A DNA stretch of 64,000 bases from Reticulitermes speratus (lineage: Eukaryota; Arthropoda; Insecta; Blattodea; Rhinotermitidae): contig JAJKFL010000042.1 of the NCBI GenBank assembly GCA_021186555.1, forward strand, positions 8,043,281 to 8,107,280. The letters are read 5' to 3'. The position numbers were made by a program, and so were the translations under genes. The notes below the pieces were generated by a model. It did not search any database, had not been told where the DNA came from, and was given only the letters and a program-made list of their open reading frames with translations. Shown here piece after piece: positions 10,746-21,011 of this stretch. How positions within the stretch are numbered: the stretch's first letter is position 1; each line of letters begins with the position of its first letter.

Positions 10746-11766
10746 ATTTGTGTACCACCTTCACTCCAAAATAAATTTTTAAAAGTATTCATTATTTTCC
10801 TTGTCGAGGTTTATTACAAATATGTAGGAAAATTACCGTCAACTTTGTACAAGTGATAGTATTCCTAAACATTAGCAGCTTTGCGTGTCCGCAGAACAAA
10901 TTGAATACAGGAAAGGTTTGTGTGGGCGCATTATGTTACGCTCCGTGATTTCTGTCACTAACTATATATATATCGGCTGTAGAGAGACGTTTTTTTTCCA
11001 AGAGAAAGTCCGGTAAGTTCAGTTCTACAGCGTTTCATCCTCTGACAAATCCTAGCTTAGGTGTGAAATCTGCGATGTGCAGCCGGATAAATGACTACTT
11101 GTCTGACCCTGCAGTCAGACATCTCACGACCACTAAGGTCTCCCACTGCCTCTTAGATCCCTCCCGCCACTTTTGTTAGCTATATTATTTTTTTCATTTC
11201 ATTTCTCTCAGGTATTTCCCCGAGTCCGAGGATTGCTTATTTCCCGGGAGTGAAGCGGTCCAACTCCCGCTAAGCTAAAAATTCAATGACATTCACTTAC
11301 TGGGCCTTCTTACTTACATATGCATTAAAGTGCTTTCCCTCTCTGTTACGAGCCCAAAGTACAAGGGAAAAGAGTGAAATAGAGATTCACGCTCAGGAAT
11401 GAGTGAAGAATGAATTTACAGTGGTGTGTCTTGCAACGCAGTTTTTGGAATATGGCTGGCGCTGTTGTCTGGAATGATGAAGGATTTATTAAAAATGAGA
11501 CTCAGGTGTAACTTGGTAATAAAACAAGAGAGGCTGCTTAATTTCCCTTCCGAATTGCTATTCAGAAACAGGAAAATTGAGCTTTCCCTTGGTTCACATT
11601 AGTGCAGGAAAGTGGTTGTCCCTAAAATGAAGTATGGTGAATGATAAAATAGTAATCGCAATACCTGAGAATGACTAGGAAATGTGATATTAAACTGAAA
11701 ATATGCTTTATGAAAAGTAGAAGTAAATATATTTAATATTATACGTCTTCCATGCAATAAACATAC
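10746..11766. other. Unassigned intergenic DNA
   Basis: No gene recognised. A weak S4-like stretch ('tccccgagtcc', 'cccgggagtgaagcggtcc') at about 11210-11270 may be an old SINE fragment. Confidence 0.35.
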
Positions 11767-11813
11767 ACAGGTGAATTTATTTTCAAATTGTTTGCACTAG
11801 TTTACATATAAAG

Positions 11814-11862
11814 GTTACTCCTACATGTTTCGGCCATAACATTTGGCCATCTTCAGCGTGTA
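11814..11862 (-). ncRNA. Hammerhead ribozyme candidate, partly decayed
   Basis: Minus strand: core CTGAAGA (complement at 11850-11856), extra U, stem II GGCC/GGCC, GAAA, palindromic stem III catg, cleavage at GTA. Stem I is poor in this arm. The right arm at 13428-13475 keeps the better stem I strand (ttactcc) but has lost the G of the core (CTAAGA). Confidence 0.55.
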
Positions 11863-11932
11863 CATGTTACGCAGTGTAATACACAGTTAAAATATAAGTC
11901 TTTGGCGAATGGTAAAGTATGAATTGGATGAT

Positions 11933-12411
11933 AAAATATATCTCTGTATAAATGCAGGAAACTAGTAAAGTGCTACATTTGGAGCATAGCTTTGTATGGT
12001 GCTGAAATATGGACACTTCGGAAAATGGATCAGAAATATCTGGAAAGTTTTGAAATGTGGTGCTGGAGAAGAATGGAGAAGATCAGTTGGACCGATCGTG
12101 TGAGAAATGAAGAAGTATTACATAGAGTGGAGGAGGAGAGGAATATCGTACATACAATAAAAAGAAGAAAGGCTAACTGGATTGGTCACATCTTGTGTAG
12201 GAACTGCCTTCTGAAACATGTGATTGAAGGAAAGTTAGAAGGAAGGATAGAAATGACGGGAAGACGAGGGAGAAGACGTAAGCAGCTGCTGGATGACATT
12301 AAGGAAAAGAGAAGATACTGGAAATTGAAAGAGGAAGCACTAGATCGCACCCTGTGGAGAACTCGCTTTGGAAGAGGCTACGGACCTGTCGTAAGACAGA
12401 CTGCAGAATGA
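11933..12411 (+). pseudogene. LINE reverse transcriptase C-terminal fragment
   Basis: An open frame begins after a stop at 11932 and runs to a stop at 12409-12411 without interruption. It contains the motifs LYGAEIWTLRK, MWCWRRMEKISW, WIGHILCRN, GRRGRRRKQLLDD and RTRFGRGYGPVVRQ, which mark the C-terminal end of an endonuclease-reverse transcriptase of a non-LTR retrotransposon. The polymerase palm (with its YxDD box) and endonuclease are absent, so it is a 5'-truncated copy. It lacks a natural start codon. Confidence 0.85.
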
Positions 12412-12646
12412 ATGTATAAATGCAGTGTTATATGTAAGACGTGTACAGGACTCTATTAATGATGTTTACATCCAATCACCTTCACTTCAGTCAAAGTTTA
12501 GTTTCAAGTTGCAACGAATCGAGTCCTGTACATTTATTACCTGTAACACTGTCGACATTTGTACATAGGTGTGTCTTACTCTTTAATTTATGTTTTACCA
12601 TTTACCAACCACTATGTTATATTTGAACTGTATATTACTTTGTGTA

Positions 12647-13079
12647 GCCGATCGCAGTGGCCGTGCGGTCTAAGGCGTGGGTCTGCGGCCGCTCACTTAC
12701 TGGGATTGTGGGTTCGAAGCCGATCCCAGTGGCCGTTGTGGTCTAAGGCGTGGGTCTGCGGCAGCTCACTTACTGGGATTGTGGGTTCGAAGCCGATCCC
12801 AGTGGCCGTGTGGTCTAAGGCGTGGGTCTGCGGCAGCTCACTTACTGGGATTGTGGGTTCGAAGCCGATCCCAGTGGCCGTGCGGTCTAAGGCGTGGGTC
12901 TGCGGCAGCTCGCTTACTGGGATTGTGGGTTCGAAGCCGATCCCAGTGGCCGTGCGGTCTAAGGCGTGGGTCTGCGGCAGCTCGCTTACTGGGATTGTGG
13001 GTTCGAAGCCGATCCCAGTGGCCGTGCGGTCTAAGGCGTGGGTCTTCGGCCGCTTGCTTGCTAGGATCGTGGGTTCGAA
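12647..13079 (+). repeat. Six tandem tRNA-like SINE heads
   Basis: Six copies of a 72-73 bp unit start at 12647, 12719, 12792, 12864, 12936 and 13008. Each reads gccgatcccagtggccgt... and ends at ggttcgaa, so each keeps the A-box-like gtggccg(t/c)g(c)ggtctaagg and B-box-like gggttcgaa of an S1 head. This is unlike the single head of other S1 copies. The last unit runs on into the S1 body start (cccaccgggggcatgg). Each unit could in principle act as an RNA polymerase III internal promoter. Confidence 0.9.
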
Positions 13080-13404
13080 TCCCACCGGGGGCATGGATGT
13101 TTGTGTTGTGTAAGAACAGTAGTACAGATCATAAGGCCAAAAAGGATTAAACAGTACAAAATGGATCAAAGGGGAAAACCCCGTAATTAGTAAAAAAAAA
13201 AAAAAAAATCCCGCCGGGGCATGGATGTCTGTCGCTTGTGAGTGTTGTGTGTTGTCAGGTAGAGGTCTCTGCGTCGAGCTGATCCCTCGTCCAGAGGAGT
13301 CCTACCGACTGTGGTGTGTCTAAAAAGTGTGTGATCGTGAAGCCTCGACGAAACGAAGAGGCCCAGGCCCATATAGGGCTGTCGAGACATAGAAAAAAAA
13401 AAAA
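13080..13404 (+). mobile_element. S1 SINE bodies following the tandem heads
   Basis: After the last head a short body start (to about 13098) passes into a different tail that ends in poly-A at about 13189-13208. Next comes an S1 body without its head (13208-13404: gccggggcatggatgtctg ... ggctgtcgagacatag) ending in poly-A. This looks like two SINE-derived insertions placed back to back. Confidence 0.7.
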
Positions 13405-13784
13405 GGAAAAAAATTACTTTGTGTAACATTTACTCCCTAAGATGGCCAAATGTTTTGGCTGAAACATGTAGAAGTAACCTTTATATGTGAACTAGTGCAA
13501 TAAGTTGGAAATAAATTCGCCTGTTAAAGTAAGTAAATTTCATACTGCTGGGTTTTTGGGCCTTCTCCATCGTCAAGTATTCAGAAAATAACACAGTCTT
13601 TTTTTCTTCAAATTGGAATTAAAGAATAAAGTTTTTTGGGATGTCACGATGTGCCGATCGGTAAACAGTTGCGACCGGTAACTATAACAACTGGATTTGC
13701 TTCCGTCCTCAGGTGGAAAGTCCTGGAGATACCTATGAATCTCGGTTTCTTAAAAAGATCTAATCCACCGGTCTGCATCTTCAG

Positions 13785-14600
13785 TTGATAACAGAACAAG
13801 AGAGGCCATGCACATGTAACATAATATTGAGGCGCGTTCGCGTAACTATCGTTGCCGTAGAAAAGCAATAAGTATTACATATTGTGAGTGTGTGTCTGTA
13901 GCCTCAGTTATCCAGCATGCAAAGCGCATGCGCCGTATTATTTGTCATCTGTGGCCTGTCTGGCTGTACCAAATTTTTCCACATTATCTCATAAACGGCA
14001 CGATTTTCGGAAAAACGTTTTTGAACGTAAAATATGTGTTTTGATTTTCTCTAAAACTATTTTCTGAAACATTTCTCATTCTATGAAGACTTCAGCGAGA
14101 TATTGTCATAATTGTGCACAGGTCTTCATGTGAAGTGCCCGTTGTTCTCGTCAGATTTTAATGAAACTTGAATTTTCTCGACAGATTTTCGAAAAAAATA
14201 ATCAAATATCAAATTTCATGAAAATCTCACATTATTATCACCGTGCGTTTTGTTAAATCAATAATAAGACCGACGAATGCACTATATTGACCAATTTTAT
14301 TCTGGCCTATTTCCCCTCACCCTACACGTGTTTCGGAACTTTAAAGTTCCGAAACACGTGTAGGGTGAGGGGAAATAGGCCAGAATAAAATTGGTCAATA
14401 TAGTGCATTCGTCGGTCTTATTATTGATTCATGAAAATCTGTTCATCAGTGGGAGCCGAGTTTTTCCAGGCGGACGGACAGACAGACAGACCGAAAGACA
14501 GATATACATGACGAAGCTAATGGTCGCTTTTCGCAATCTTACGAACGCCCTAAAACGTCAAATTTCCTGAGGAATATTTTTTCGTAAAGATCCATCGGGT
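13785..14600 (+). repeat. Dispersed repeat, copy 1, interrupted at 14228
   Basis: Long similarity in opposite orientation to 57990-58480, including shared 'gcaaagcgcatgcgcc', 'aataagtattacatat' and a run of cagacaga units near 14474. No coding content. A foldback element with its target duplication lies inside (14228-14429). Confidence 0.7.
14228..14429 (+). mobile_element. Perfect-palindrome foldback element
   Basis: Positions 14256-14429 form a perfect 174 bp palindrome centred on 14342/14343 (aactttaaagtt). A 28 bp extension (14228-14255, with ACCGTGCGTTTT) lies at its left. Direct repeat ttcatgaaaatct at 14215-14227 and 14428-14440 is the target duplication, and the paralogue at 58100 shows the unfilled site. 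Each half matches the 3' end of the element at 15462, but the palindrome joins within stem II, so the CTGAAGA core is lost. Confidence 0.85.
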
Positions 14601-15448
14601 GTTGAAAAAGTGGAAAAACTCCCATCAAAACGGTTAGGGGGTGTCTAAAAATTTAAACTCTGAAATTGATCAAACAATATATAAAACTGAGTTCCTACTT
14701 CACAGAGAACACATTGTCTCTCCTTTAGAATTACAACCGGTAAATAATCGCTGCTTATTGTAAGAGTCATTTGCAGCGTCGTATAAATACACTCTGTGGA
14801 TAAAGTACAATGTTGTTAAGCTTAAAAATGTGGTCTATATAAACATAACTCTGCTTTCAAGAGTTTTTTTTTTAGGTTTATGTTTAAATTTCAAAATCAC
14901 TTCGAAAATTTGCCTTCAGGGAACCTGCGTAGGCGTTCATTAATACTGAGTTAAATTTTAACAGATTTCCGCCTAATTGTACTTCTGTGTACTCGAGGAT
15001 TTGTTTCATTATAAGTTATGCAAGGTAGACAAGTTGACACAGAAACACTGGTGCACAAAGTGTGCTACTTAAGACTCTAAATTTACATCTCTCTTACTCA
15101 TGAACTGTAAGTAATTAAGTTCAGTCGTGAAAGGAGGCGTTGAGTCACAATGCTGCATACGATACAGGGAAAGTAAGAAATCAGTCAAGAATGCCTAGAT
15201 CATTTACCCCAGTTCTCTGATTTACGATGCTCTTTATTTAGTCCGGAGAGAAATTGTCAGGGACACAGGTAATGGAAGAGATTTAACATACTCCTGCGTC
15301 GCGTATCAAGCATAGCGTGTAGATGTGTATACGGTCCGCTGCAGAGGAATGTAAACTATACAAAATTTGTTTCCTTTCTAACTAAAATATTCATAAAGTC
15401 TCCAGTTGAAAGTGATCCTCCCTCCAAAGCATTTGTTCAACACCTAAC
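14601..15448. other. Unassigned intergenic DNA
   Basis: No gene, RNA or repeat recognised in this stretch. Confidence 0.4.
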
Positions 15449-15461
15449 GTGTTTCTTATAT

Positions 15462-15897
15462 CAAACAATCAAACAATAAGACCAACGAATGCACTATATT
15501 GACCAATTTTATTCTGGCCTATTTCCCTACACGTGTTTCGGAACTTTAAAGTTCCATCTTCAGGGGTTTCTTTGTCTTTATGCTACCAGATATTCACATA
15601 TTAAAAACAAATTCACAATATATACAATAGTCTGTTGAACAGTCTTAAAACCTCGTGTAAATAAATATTCGGACCACTTTGGAAGTTGTACGATGTGTAC
15701 CTTTATCAGTTAAAAATATAAGATCTCACTTAAAAGAGTATATAAAAAAAACTGTTTTATAAAACGTTGTAATCTGTTCGTGGTATTGGCTGTTTGTTAT
15801 TATTTTACGCAACTACTGGTATAGTTTTTATATCTCCGTAGTCATTTCTTATGTGTTGTGAAACGTCTGTCCTGTCCTTTCAAGGTCTGGTGTGTAC
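15462..15897 (-). mobile_element. Single-orientation hammerhead element
   Basis: Exact 13 bp direct repeats gtgtttcttatat at 15449-15461 and about 15898-15910 bound a 436 bp element that is not palindromic. On the minus strand it runs from an AT-rich 5' part to a hammerhead and then about 60 bp of 3' sequence (ggccagaataaaattggtca, gtgcattcgttggtctt). The 3' part is the arm of the palindrome at 14228. It shows what a non-inverted copy of this family looks like. Confidence 0.75.
15522..15570 (-). ncRNA. Hammerhead ribozyme candidate
   Basis: Minus strand: core CTGAAGA (complement at 15557-15563), extra U, stem II GGAAC/GTTCC, GAAA, palindromic stem III cacgtg, cleavage after GTA. Stem I is short: CCC with GGG, then mismatches. 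All core positions are intact. Confidence 0.7.
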
Positions 15898-15910
15898 GGT
15901 GTTTCTTATA

Positions 15911-16242
15911 TGTTTAAATAAGTAAAGGCCTTACATAAGTGTGCGCTTGTCGCATTATATTTGCACATTGGAGGAAGTTCGGCAACTTGCAACAAATAAA
16001 CCGTGGAACTGCCAGATTTAATTCACGCGGTGCAAACCTACGTTTATGGATTGTCACAGCTGTGCTTCTTTTATAGTTAAATGATATGACAAATTCGCGA
16101 TAAACATCACACGTAGTAGGATAATTCCCTCGTCTTAATTTGAGACGTTTCACTGCAATTTTATTTTATATTCATGAGCGCAGGCGCCAATTTAAATTAA
16201 AATGACTATAAAAATGACTCAGTCCAAACACAACACCTTCTT
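15911..16242. other. Unassigned intergenic DNA
   Basis: No recognisable feature. Confidence 0.4.
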
Positions 16243-16636
16243 CTTCTCTTCTTCCATGGCGTTACAGCCCGGGGTGGGCCAAAGCCTCCTTCTTTTTGGG
16301 ATTTCATCCCGAAGGTTTCTTGGTCGGTAAGTGTGCATTCTGTAGTGAGTGACCGGCACAAGTTTTTTTTTTGCTCAATCCTAATGTGACTGCCAGAGCC
16401 ATCTGGCAGGCAGTCAGGAGACTTGGGTGAGAAATGGCCGCTTGAATTTTGCTTACGGACATTACTGGTTCTATTCATGCCCGAAGGTTCTTTTACATGC
16501 CGTAAATCTACGACATGGGACCGACGGCTCCGGATTTTTATCACCCTTAAAAATCCATCGCCCTCGGTGGGGATCGAACCCGCGAACCTTGGGTCCAGTG
16601 GCGAGCACGCTAACCACTAGTTTACCGAGGACGACA
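16243..16636 (-). mobile_element. tRNA-derived SINE, S2 group
   Basis: Minus-strand S2 copy: its head ends at 16636 (cctcggtaaactagtggtta on the minus strand), with B box ggttcgcgggttcgatcccc near 16563-16582. The body has 'taagggtgataaaaatccg' and 'cggcatgtaaaagaacc', and the tail ends in the ggctgtaacgccatgg region. Confidence 0.85.
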
Positions 16637-16769
16637 AAGAGTAATTTTGGGTTACGAATGAATAAAAAGTATTTTTATTTCAGCCGATCATAATGTATTT
16701 TACAAATAGCAAGAATGTGTTTGTACGAAGGCCCGTCTAGACTAAGTCACAGTAATTAAAACATTAAGA

Positions 16770-17046
16770 GGTTAGTTTGCCCCTGTCCACGCCACGAAGA
16801 CATACACGGCGAGTAGAGGCATAGCTCCACCCGTTCTTAACTTTGGCAGTAGGTGGATGCAATTGGTCAACTTCAAGCGCTGGCCGCTTTATCTTCGACG
16901 AAAGGTCCTCCTGGTACCGTCGAATAGGAGATCGGGTGGGACCCGAAGCCGGTTTTGACATTTCGATGAAAAAGTTCTGCCTTTCCTGGAATTCGAACCT
17001 GTGATCGCACAGTAGGCTACGTAGCCTAGTCGCTATCCCGATACCC
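16770..17046 (-). mobile_element. Degenerate tRNA-derived SINE, S4-related
   Basis: Minus strand. The left end carries the tail motif 'gtccacgccacgaag', then 'ggtggatgcaattggtca', 'gccgctttatc', 'gggtgggacccgaagccgg' and a head-like part near 17000-17046 (ggctacgtagcctagtcgct). Order and spacing follow S4. Confidence 0.6.
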
Positions 17047-17440
17047 ACATTTATGTTATAGAAGCAGTATCGGTTACCCACTTTGTCAACCCTATTATGG
17101 AAGTAAATTTGTATACAAGTTTCAAAGCAGCGTACAAATGTCCCCGTGTGGACTGCGCTAGTAATTGAAGATATTATGTAACACATTAATTAAAGGCCGG
17201 CGCTTTCCATTGCAACTAATGACGACACACGATTTATATATGTATATGTCGCGTCCACGTATTTGTCTGTTGGGATCCACACATTCACCATGAAATAGCT
17301 GGATCTACTGTTGAAAACGCAGTACATAAATTTTTCCCTGTCCGCTGGAGGTTTAAAATAGAAAGTGTCTGCTGTGTATGCCTATTAAACAATTTATCTC
17401 CTCCATGTGCCTCGAGAACTATGAAGTGTATGTTTTAACA
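17047..17440. other. Unassigned intergenic DNA
   Basis: No recognisable feature. Confidence 0.4.
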
Positions 17441-17610
17441 ATTTTTCATTGAAAATATTTGATTGTATTTTAAACGTAATTGAATGGGCTCAGGATAGGA
17501 ACCAGTGGCGGACACTTTTGCATGCGGTAATGAATGTCCATAAAATTCACGGAATTTCTTATGTAGTTGAGGAACCATTAGCTTCTCAAGAAGGACTCAA
17601 AGTCTTCGCC
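17441..17610 (+). pseudogene. LINE 3' end remnant
   Basis: A short in-frame stretch reads like the C-terminal end of the LINE protein at 39694 (EWAQDRNQWRTLLHAVMNVH). The untranslated tail follows, with 'ggaatttcttatgtagttga' and 'agcttctcaagaaggactc'. Upstream coding sequence is absent. Confidence 0.65.
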
Positions 17611-17916
17611 ATTGGCCAGGTAGAAATCCGCGCAGAGAGTGTGGTGGGTTGTCGAAGTGTTTCATAGCGTAACGTGAGCAGACTGCTACAGGAAATTTTC
17701 GGTCTTCATTTAAACTTAGTCACTTAGGTCTTTATAAAAACAAAGTCCTTGTGTGAACATTATCATTTTTATTAGTCTCTGATTCCCATGATGCGAATAT
17801 GTGGTTCCGTGTCTCCACGACGTGGCACGTCCTGAATTTGCAGATGGAGCAGTAGGCCTCCACATTACGAATAATAGCTACAAATGTATCTAATGAGCAG
17901 CCGTCTAAAGGACGTG

Positions 17917-18145
17917 ATCCTTCAGCTTGGTATCGAATAAAAAGTCGTGTACAGCCGACAAGGGGTGATCCTTCAGCTTGGTATCAAATAAGCATTCGTG
18001 TACAGTCATTCAAGTAGTGATACTTTAGCTTGGTATCGAATAAGCAGTCGTGTACAGCCATCAAGGGGTGACCGTTTAGCTTGCTATCGAATAAGCAGTC
18101 GTTTACAGCCGACAAGGGGTGATCCTTTAGCTTGGTGTTTGGGTG
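17917..18145 (+). repeat. About 51 bp tandem repeat, 4.4 copies
   Basis: Units begin (g)gtgatccttcagcttggta at about 17918, 17968, 18020, 18071 and 18119, with diverged 3' parts (agtcgtgtacagccgacaag). Copies differ by up to about 15%. Confidence 0.85.
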
Positions 18146-19567
18146 AGGGCTAGAAATTCCTCATCGCAAACAAATAAACTCGTTAAGCGTCGTTGAAAAA
18201 AGCCTCGGGACTTGGACTGATTTTCTGGAACCGACATGCCTCACGATAGCGATAAGTGGTAGGCCCTGTTGAACAAGGCAATGGCACTACGGTTTGCATA
18301 ACATGCGGAGAATATCCTGACTGTTAGCTTCTAGAGAAGGACCTTTCTGCATGGAGTTAGTTACTTCTATATTAGGCCAAATTTATATGATAATATTTTA
18401 AGTGGCACCCACTATGTAGCGACGAATGAAAAGTGATTGGTGAATAGTTGTTGTATCCCGGGAGCTGGTAGTTGGATCTTGTTGTTGACCGAGCGGAGTC
18501 TAATGATGGATCCGTTAGGACACTTAAGGAATGAGTTCCAAGTCCACTTAGAAGATGGTTTGACACAAAGATATATATGTATTTGAAAATATTATAAGTT
18601 ACAGGTTGGATGACTGAAATGTAATAAAGGTAAAAGTACCGGAGTATCCTCCAGTGCTAAACATACATCAGTTTATATACGTGATTAGGGATGTGTCGTG
18701 TGAAAATCGTACGTCATAGCAGAGGGGTCTTGGGTGTGGTCGTGTGAAGCTATTGGTCAAGACTTACATTGTTATCCTATACGGTCTTGCCTTCGGACCC
18801 TTAAGTCATAATAACATTATAGCTTCACACGAGTCGTTCATCCCTTGTGACATTGACAGGGTATCAAAAACACTTGTACTGAGATGGGGCTAATCTCCCT
18901 ATAGGTTGGGGAGGACAGCCAGCTCATGTAATCCCCTCCTTCCTGCTTAACGCAAGACCCTTGCAAGGTGTGGTTGATACAATTATAACAGAGATTGTGA
19001 GTATACATACAATTTCAATACATAAAGTCAATAACATTTACGTACACTGTCGTCATATATGACATAGTGGACTTGACAGAATTTGGAAGGAAGCTCTCTG
19101 TAACGTTACACACTTACTAGACTACACGGCGTCACATCTAGAAGACTGCAGTTTTCATTTTCCTTGCTACTGTCTTCTCGACCGCCATGTATCCGGTTCC
19201 ATTCTGAACTTAAAAATGTAAGAACTCATGGCATGTGGCAATTTTCTAGTCCGCTGAAGCGTTGGGTTTGCAGAACGAGTGAAGTGTGTTTATAGTTGTC
19301 AGTGTCGTTGTGTTTGTGATTCTGGAATGTAGTCTTGTGCTTCCTGTTGCATTTGAATGTTCCCTTTTCTGTGCTATTGCTCTGACTGACATAAAACTGC
19401 CAACCGCAGAACTGCCTGACAGTCGATCTATACATTTCCCCATGACGACACATGTATGTATGTACGTACGTACGAATGTATGTATGTGTGTCACCATGGA
19501 TTTCTTAAAAGTAAGAGACCGAAGTGTGTCAAATTCTGTGTCGTGTTCATGAGAATTAACATTATAA
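18146..19567. other. Intergenic DNA with a small LINE relic
   Basis: A LINE 3'-tail relic ('gcttctagagaaggacc', 'tggagttagttac') lies at about 18290-18365 on the plus strand. A (tatg)n-like run lies at 19452-19490. The overlapping open frames at 19226-19581 have no recognisable domain. Confidence 0.4.
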
Positions 19568-19569
19568 TA

Positions 19570-19647
19570 CAGGGCATACACAAAAGGATGGTGCGGTTTT
19601 AATAGTGTTCACTATTAAAACCGCACCATTCTTTTGTGTATGCCCTG
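19570..19647. mobile_element. 78 bp palindromic MITE
   Basis: Starts cagggcatacacaaaag and ends with its complement ctttgtgtatgccctg (one mismatch), flanked by TA on both sides. Almost the whole element is one hairpin, centred on gtgttcac. A second copy is at 49805-49882. The TA target fits the Tc1/mariner superfamily. Confidence 0.85.
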
Positions 19648-19987
19648 TATTTATTGAAATTTCAACGAGATGTTTTTATCGTCTTCATCTGCATCTGTGA
19701 TTTCCTCAAATAACCCTTTCATTGATCCAGGCTTAAATATTATATCCCTTGATAGATATTGTGAAATCTCAGCTTCACTGAATATGCGCGCTATGAAGTT
19801 TAAAAATTCTGGGAAGTGAGCTTAGTAAAATATGGGTGAGCGGAGCTGCTACCTAGAGATAAGTTTTGTTGATAAAGGTATAGGGTGCAATTACGACCGA
19901 AGTATAAGTGTGCCTAAATTACTTAAAACTAAGAGATTTATTTCAAGTCTTTAGGTCTTTCTGCATAAAAAAAAGTTTTACCCTGCA

Positions 19988-20242
19988 ACCTGCCATGAAG
20001 GCCCAGAATGTGAATAGATTTATAGCTCTACTCTTTCCTTAACCTCGGCGCTATGTGGGGGGGGGGGTGGGTGGTCAACTCCACGCCTCGGCCGCTTTAC
20101 CCCGGGAAAGAGATACGGTACCCATTGCACAGGGGACTGGGTGGGACCCAGGACGGGTCTGGACGGGTGCGGAGTATCTTGCCTCCACCGGGATTCGATC
20201 CCCCGACCGTCCAGCCCATAGCGAGTCGTTATACCGACTACT
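19988..20242 (-). mobile_element. tRNA-derived SINE, S4 group
   Basis: Well preserved S4 copy on the minus strand: tail with 'gagctataaatctattc', a run of 10 or so G near 20056, 'ggccgctttaccccgggaa', 'gactgggtgggacccagg', 'gtctggacgggtgcgga', B-box-like 'cggggga tcgaatcccgg' and a head with 'gtagtcggtataacgactcgc'. Confidence 0.8.
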
Positions 20243-21011
20243 TATTAGCAATATTAAGGTATATTTGCCATGTAGTGTTACTGCATTTATTATTTTCAAA
20301 TTTGTAGCCTCCATTTTAATGAAATTGTGATTTCAGTGTCCCCAAGGGGCTGTCTGTGTGTATAAAATATTAGTAGTTTTACTCTATCGTTTTTGTGCCG
20401 TTGTATTAATCATAACTGATTCAAGAATAAAGCAAAATATGGTACCAATAAGCAGGGGGAGGTATTTGTGTTTCAGTCGGTATTGCAGTGCCGGCCTTTC
20501 CTTGAAAGGTAACACAGTGTACATACATAATGAAATCGTGATATCGAAGTGTACCTCAATGCTAATAATGTAGAACAGCGGATCAATGTGAGGGTTATCT
20601 GTAGAGCTGTAGCTAGACACGGGAACTGTCCGATTCTCCCTTTGAAACTTCAGGGCGCCTAATAGTAGTAATGTATAAGAGATTACGACAGTTAAATAAA
20701 TGTAGCGTGTACTGTGCTGATGGGTGGGGTACTATCGACGCCAGTATCTCAGAATGTGATTTGGAAAAGATTTGGAAGGAGTGGATCGTGGCCTCATCGG
20801 GATACTTTCTCGGAATATGCCTGAAGCAGGGTGAGCAAAACTGCAGTAACCTGTCAGGGTAGCCTGTATCCTGGCTGACATGTGAAGCGGACGTTCCCTG
20901 ATTTCAATTCTGTAGCATTAACCCTACAGTAACCTCTTCAGTAACTACTGTGTTAATAACAGCAGCGTTTTACCTTTCAAATTTAAACTCGCTCTATATT
21001 AATAGCGCTAC
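20243..21011. other. Unassigned intergenic DNA
   Basis: No recognisable gene or repeat. A 71-codon and a 63-codon frame lack any recognisable domain. Confidence 0.4.

Larger units (their letters stand above)
11767..13524 (+). mobile_element. Foldback element split by a LINE tail and a SINE
   Basis: Outer arms 11767-11862 (acaggtgaattta ... gccatcttcag) and 13434-13524 (aagatggcc ... taaattcgcctgt) are inverted repeats of about 85% identity. Everything between has been inserted: a LINE tail (11933-12411) and a multi-headed SINE block (12647-13404). The 3' motif gtgcaataagttgga occurs in the right arm. No target duplication is clear. Confidence 0.7.

Noticed and set aside
11992-12411. A functional host gene
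   Set aside because: It is the C-terminal tail of a LINE reverse transcriptase with no start codon or catalytic domain.
12647-13079. A cluster of tRNA genes
   Set aside because: The units have A- and B-box sequence but match SINE heads elsewhere in the window, lack a clear acceptor stem and lead into a SINE body.
12559-13169. Open frames of 157-184 codons on both strands
   Set aside because: They follow the 72 bp tandem SINE heads (a multiple of 3) and encode only repeated SINE sequence.
13785-13810. Minus-strand CTGAAGA near 13785-13795
   Set aside because: It lacks stem II pairing and GAAA; it is part of a dispersed repeat.
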